Shown here piece after piece: positions 56,907 to 58,736 of a DNA stretch of 58,736 nt. Both the position numbers and the translations under genes were made by a program. The stretch is from positions 96,620 through 155,355 of the forward strand of contig NZ_VOLR01000011.1 of assembly GCF_007954355.1 (NCBI RefSeq), in the 5' to 3' direction. This DNA is from Colwellia hornerae (lineage in GTDB: Bacteria; Pseudomonadota; Gammaproteobacteria; Enterobacterales; Alteromonadaceae). Each line of letters opens with the position of its first letter. Position 1 is the first letter of the stretch. Under the pieces are notes generated by a model. The model did no database searches and was not told the DNA's origin. It saw nothing but the letters and a program-made list of their open reading frames with translations.

Positions 56907-58529
56907 ATGAAGTTTTTTAAAGAATTACCTATATTTCATAAAATTTTAGCGATATTAGCGATTGCAATTTTGAGTTTTGTTATTAACTTACTTATTAATA
57001 TTACCGCTATTTCTAAAAACCAGATATTATTACAAACCATTCAAAATACCACTATTCACTTAGTTAACTTAACCAGTGAGAATGTTAATACTTGGCAACA
57101 TGTAGACGAGCTTTACAACCAAAGTGTCTCTTTTGGTGATGAAGAGTTAATTGATCAAGCCAGCCAGTTAGTCGTGGTGTTAGCCGATAATTTAACACGT
57201 ATTAACTCACTTGAACCTTCGTTCTCCGATACATCTGCACTGGTCTCATTAAGCAAAGAGTATAATGATATCGCGCGCAAGATTTCAGCAGGATTTATTA
57301 AAGAGGAAATTGATTTTCAATCGGCATCAACAAAAATCAGTATTGAAAAAAAGTCTAATGTTTTTCAAGAGGTCACTGAGCGACTAAAACAAGATAAAAC
57401 AAAGGCGGCTATGGTATTTAATACCCTCGTTGAAGAAACAGTGACTAACTCTAGTGACTCAAGAGATTTAAGCATTTTAGTCGGTATTTTACTCTTGGTG
57501 ATAATGTCACTATTGAGTATCGTAATTGCGCGTTCAATTAGTCATTCAGTTTTAAATATTGATGCCTCTTTAAAAGAATTGGCAGAAGGAGATGGCGATT
57601 TAACTAACCAAATTGAAGTAATGAGCCAAGATGAATTAGGCAGCGTTGTTAAGAACTTTAATGCTTTTACTCAGTTACTAAGAGGTATAGTTTCAGATGT
57701 TATTGATGTTGTTCCACCGCTAACAAAAAGTGCTGAACAATTAGCTGAAAAGGTACGTGATGTTGATGCCAATGTGCAAAGCCAAGCAGAAGTGGCTGAA
57801 ATAACAAAACAATCCATGGTTGAAATGCAATTTAGTGTTACTGATATAGCTAAGTCTGCTGCAGAAGCTGCAAATGCTGCTGGCTCTGGAGAAGCAGAAG
57901 TGAACCGGGGCATGGAAAATGTTCAGCGCTCTTTACTTATCTCAGGCGAATTAGTCCACGAAATCGGTAATGCAGCTGATGTGGTTGATAGGCTTGCTAA
58001 AGATTCGCAGAACATGAACAAAATTCTTGATGTTATTAATGGCATCGCCGAGCAAACCAATTTATTAGCGTTAAACGCGGCAATTGAAGCGGCTAGAGCG
58101 GGTGAGCAAGGACGAGGCTTTGCTGTGGTTGCCGATGAAGTTAGAAGCTTAGCTTCAAGAACAGCATTATCCACTACTGAAATTCGTGGTTTATTAGACA
58201 AGCTAATTTCAGCTGCTGACCAATCGGTAAGTACCATGGGATTAGCACGAGAAAAAGCAAACAACAATGAAGAAATCTCGCTTGCAGTAGATAAGTCTTT
58301 AACAAATATTAAAGAGCAAATCGGTCACATCAGTTCAATGAACAGCCAAATTGCCACTGCAACAGAAGAGCAATCTTGCGTTGCTGAGACAGTTGTCAAT
58401 AATATTGAGCAAATGTACAACAGTTTTGGAGCGACTCAAGCCGCGATTGAAGAGATTGGTAATGTGGCTCATTTAGTTGATCAAAATGCCATACAATTAC
58501 AGAAGGCTACATCGAAGTTTAAAGTTTAA
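56907..58529 (+). CDS. Methyl-accepting chemotaxis protein
   Basis: A 540-residue chemoreceptor. Membrane helix at about 15-33, a four-helix-bundle-like periplasmic domain (34-185) without PAS or Cache motifs, second helix at about 186-206, HAMP ([22 protein letters not shown]), then the signalling domain with the hairpin tip [37 protein letters not shown]. The C-terminus (ATSKFKV) has no CheR-binding pentapeptide. Ligand unknown. It stands alone. Confidence 0.93.
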   Translation: MKFFKELPIFHKILAILAIAILSFVINLLINITAISKNQILLQTIQNTTIHLVNLTSENVNTWQHVDELYNQSVSFGDEELIDQASQLVVVLADNLTRINSLEPSFSDTSALVSLSKEYNDIARKISAGFIKEEIDFQSASTKISIEKKSNVFQEVTERLKQDKTKAAMVFNTLVEETVTNSSDSRDLSILVGILLLVIMSLLSIVIARSISHSVLNIDASLKELAEGDGDLTNQIEVMSQDELGSVVKNFNAFTQLLRGIVSDVIDVVPPLTKSAEQLAEKVRDVDANVQSQAEVAEITKQSMVEMQFSVTDIAKSAAEAANAAGSGEAEVNRGMENVQRSLLISGELVHEIGNAADVVDRLAKDSQNMNKILDVINGIAEQTNLLALNAAIEAARAGEQGRGFAVVADEVRSLASRTALSTTEIRGLLDKLISAADQSVSTMGLAREKANNNEEISLAVDKSLTNIKEQIGHISSMNSQIATATEEQSCVAETVVNNIEQMYNSFGATQAAIEEIGNVAHLVDQNAIQLQKATSKFKV

Positions 58530-58564
58530 AGTTTAAGACTTCACCCTTCCATTAAGAGAAATTC

Positions 58565-58597
58565 GATGATTTTGTTCATATCTAGAGCAAAATCATC
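58565..58597. terminator. Hairpin after the chemoreceptor gene
   Basis: GATGATTTTG / CAAAATCATC, a perfect 10-bp stem with a 13-base loop and no T tract, 35 bases past the stop. Confidence 0.45.
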
Positions 58598-58633
58598 AGC
58601 TCTAATCCCGACCCTGTAACAAAATCTGTGTAA

Positions 58634-58674
58634 CTGCCTATCATTAATACCCATATAGGGTTTAGGATAGGCAG
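58634..58674 (+). promoter_or_regulatory. Nested hairpin in front of the transposase start
   Basis: CTGCCTATC (58634-58642) pairs with GATAGGCAG (58666-58674), and inside it ACCC (58649-58652) with GGGT (58658-58661). The 3' arm holds the only Shine-Dalgarno-like bases (TAGG), three bases from the ATG. It would limit translation of the transposase. Confidence 0.55.
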
Positions 58675-58677
58675 ACT

Positions 58678-58736
58678 ATGAATAAGAAAGAACTAGAAGT
58701 ATTTGCTAAGCAAGCAGCCAAAGGTATTAAGTCCGA
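58678..58736 (+). CDS. IS256-family transposase, 5' part only
   Basis: Nineteen codons are visible, beginning MNKKELEVFAKQAAKGIKS, the typical N-terminus of IS256-family transposases. The DDE catalytic region is outside the window, so completeness cannot be judged. Confidence 0.75.
   Translation, partial: MNKKELEVFAKQAAKGIKS

Larger units (their letters stand above)
58610..58736 (+). mobile_element. Left end of an IS256-family insertion sequence (partial)
   Basis: From about 58610 the sequence GACCCTGTAACAAAATCTGT has the look of an IS256-family left terminal repeat, about 70 bases before the transposase start. The element runs out of the window. Target-site duplication of 8-9 bp (perhaps TCTAATCCC before it) cannot be checked because the right end is absent. 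Confidence 0.75.

Overview
The window is a chromosomal segment of an AT-rich (by eye about 60% A+T) gammaproteobacterium of the order Alteromonadales, most like Colwellia/Thalassotalea (Colwelliaceae). This is inferred from E. coli-like housekeeping proteins (ArcA, GltB, YicC, DksA, PcnB), PanP in place of PanD, an exosortase/PEP-CTERM protein pair, and the base composition. No tRNA, rRNA, CRISPR array or prophage was seen. One mobile element, an IS256-type end, touches the right edge.

Layout. 1-4.6 kb: 3' end of a HAD phosphatase gene, yceH, yicC, a solute-binding protein and gltD. 4.6-9.1 kb: gltB. 9.5-14.8 kb: folE2, a stand-alone Hpt protein convergent with arcA, a membrane histidine kinase and rsmC. 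14.9-16.3 kb: a double DsbA-like protein. 16.4-20.9 kb: a lysine riboswitch followed by dapA-like, dapD-like, type III PLP decarboxylase and M14 succinylglutamate desuccinylase/aspartoacylase-family genes, closed by a terminator. 20.9-25.9 kb: lipoprotein dipeptidyl peptidase IV, a YadGH-type ABC exporter and a TrmB-like methyltransferase. 26-34.7 kb: panP, then panC-panB-folK-pcnB-gluQ-dksA-sfsA. 35-42 kb: prsT, a PEP-CTERM protein, a second solute-binding protein and pepB. 42.3-54 kb: hrpB, mrcB, an unknown gene, hemL, pyrB, hemJ, a CLC chloride channel, a DUF6776-type protein and erpA. 54-58.7 kb: a membrane-anchored unknown protein, an M28 peptidase, a gene-poor stretch, a chemoreceptor and the IS256-like left end.

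How the parts fit. From about 23 to 54 kb the gene order follows the E. coli yadGH-panD-panC-panB-folK-pcnB-gluQ-dksA-sfsA-hrpB-mrcB-hemL-clcA-erpA backbone. Differences are panP in the panD slot, the prsT/PEP-CTERM/solute-binding/pepB block between sfsA and hrpB, and pyrB/hemJ between hemL and the channel gene. The most unusual unit is the riboswitch operon at 16.4-20.9 kb. It has four of the enzyme types of succinylase lysine synthesis, but the decarboxylase is far from classical LysA, the deacylase is an AstE/aspartoacylase type instead of DapE, and no aminotransferase or epimerase is present. It may be an alternative lysine route or a lysine-like side pathway. Other notable points are two overlapping IscR type-1 sites at erpA, an Hpt protein next to arcA (a split Arc-type relay), and nested hairpins in front of the transposase start.
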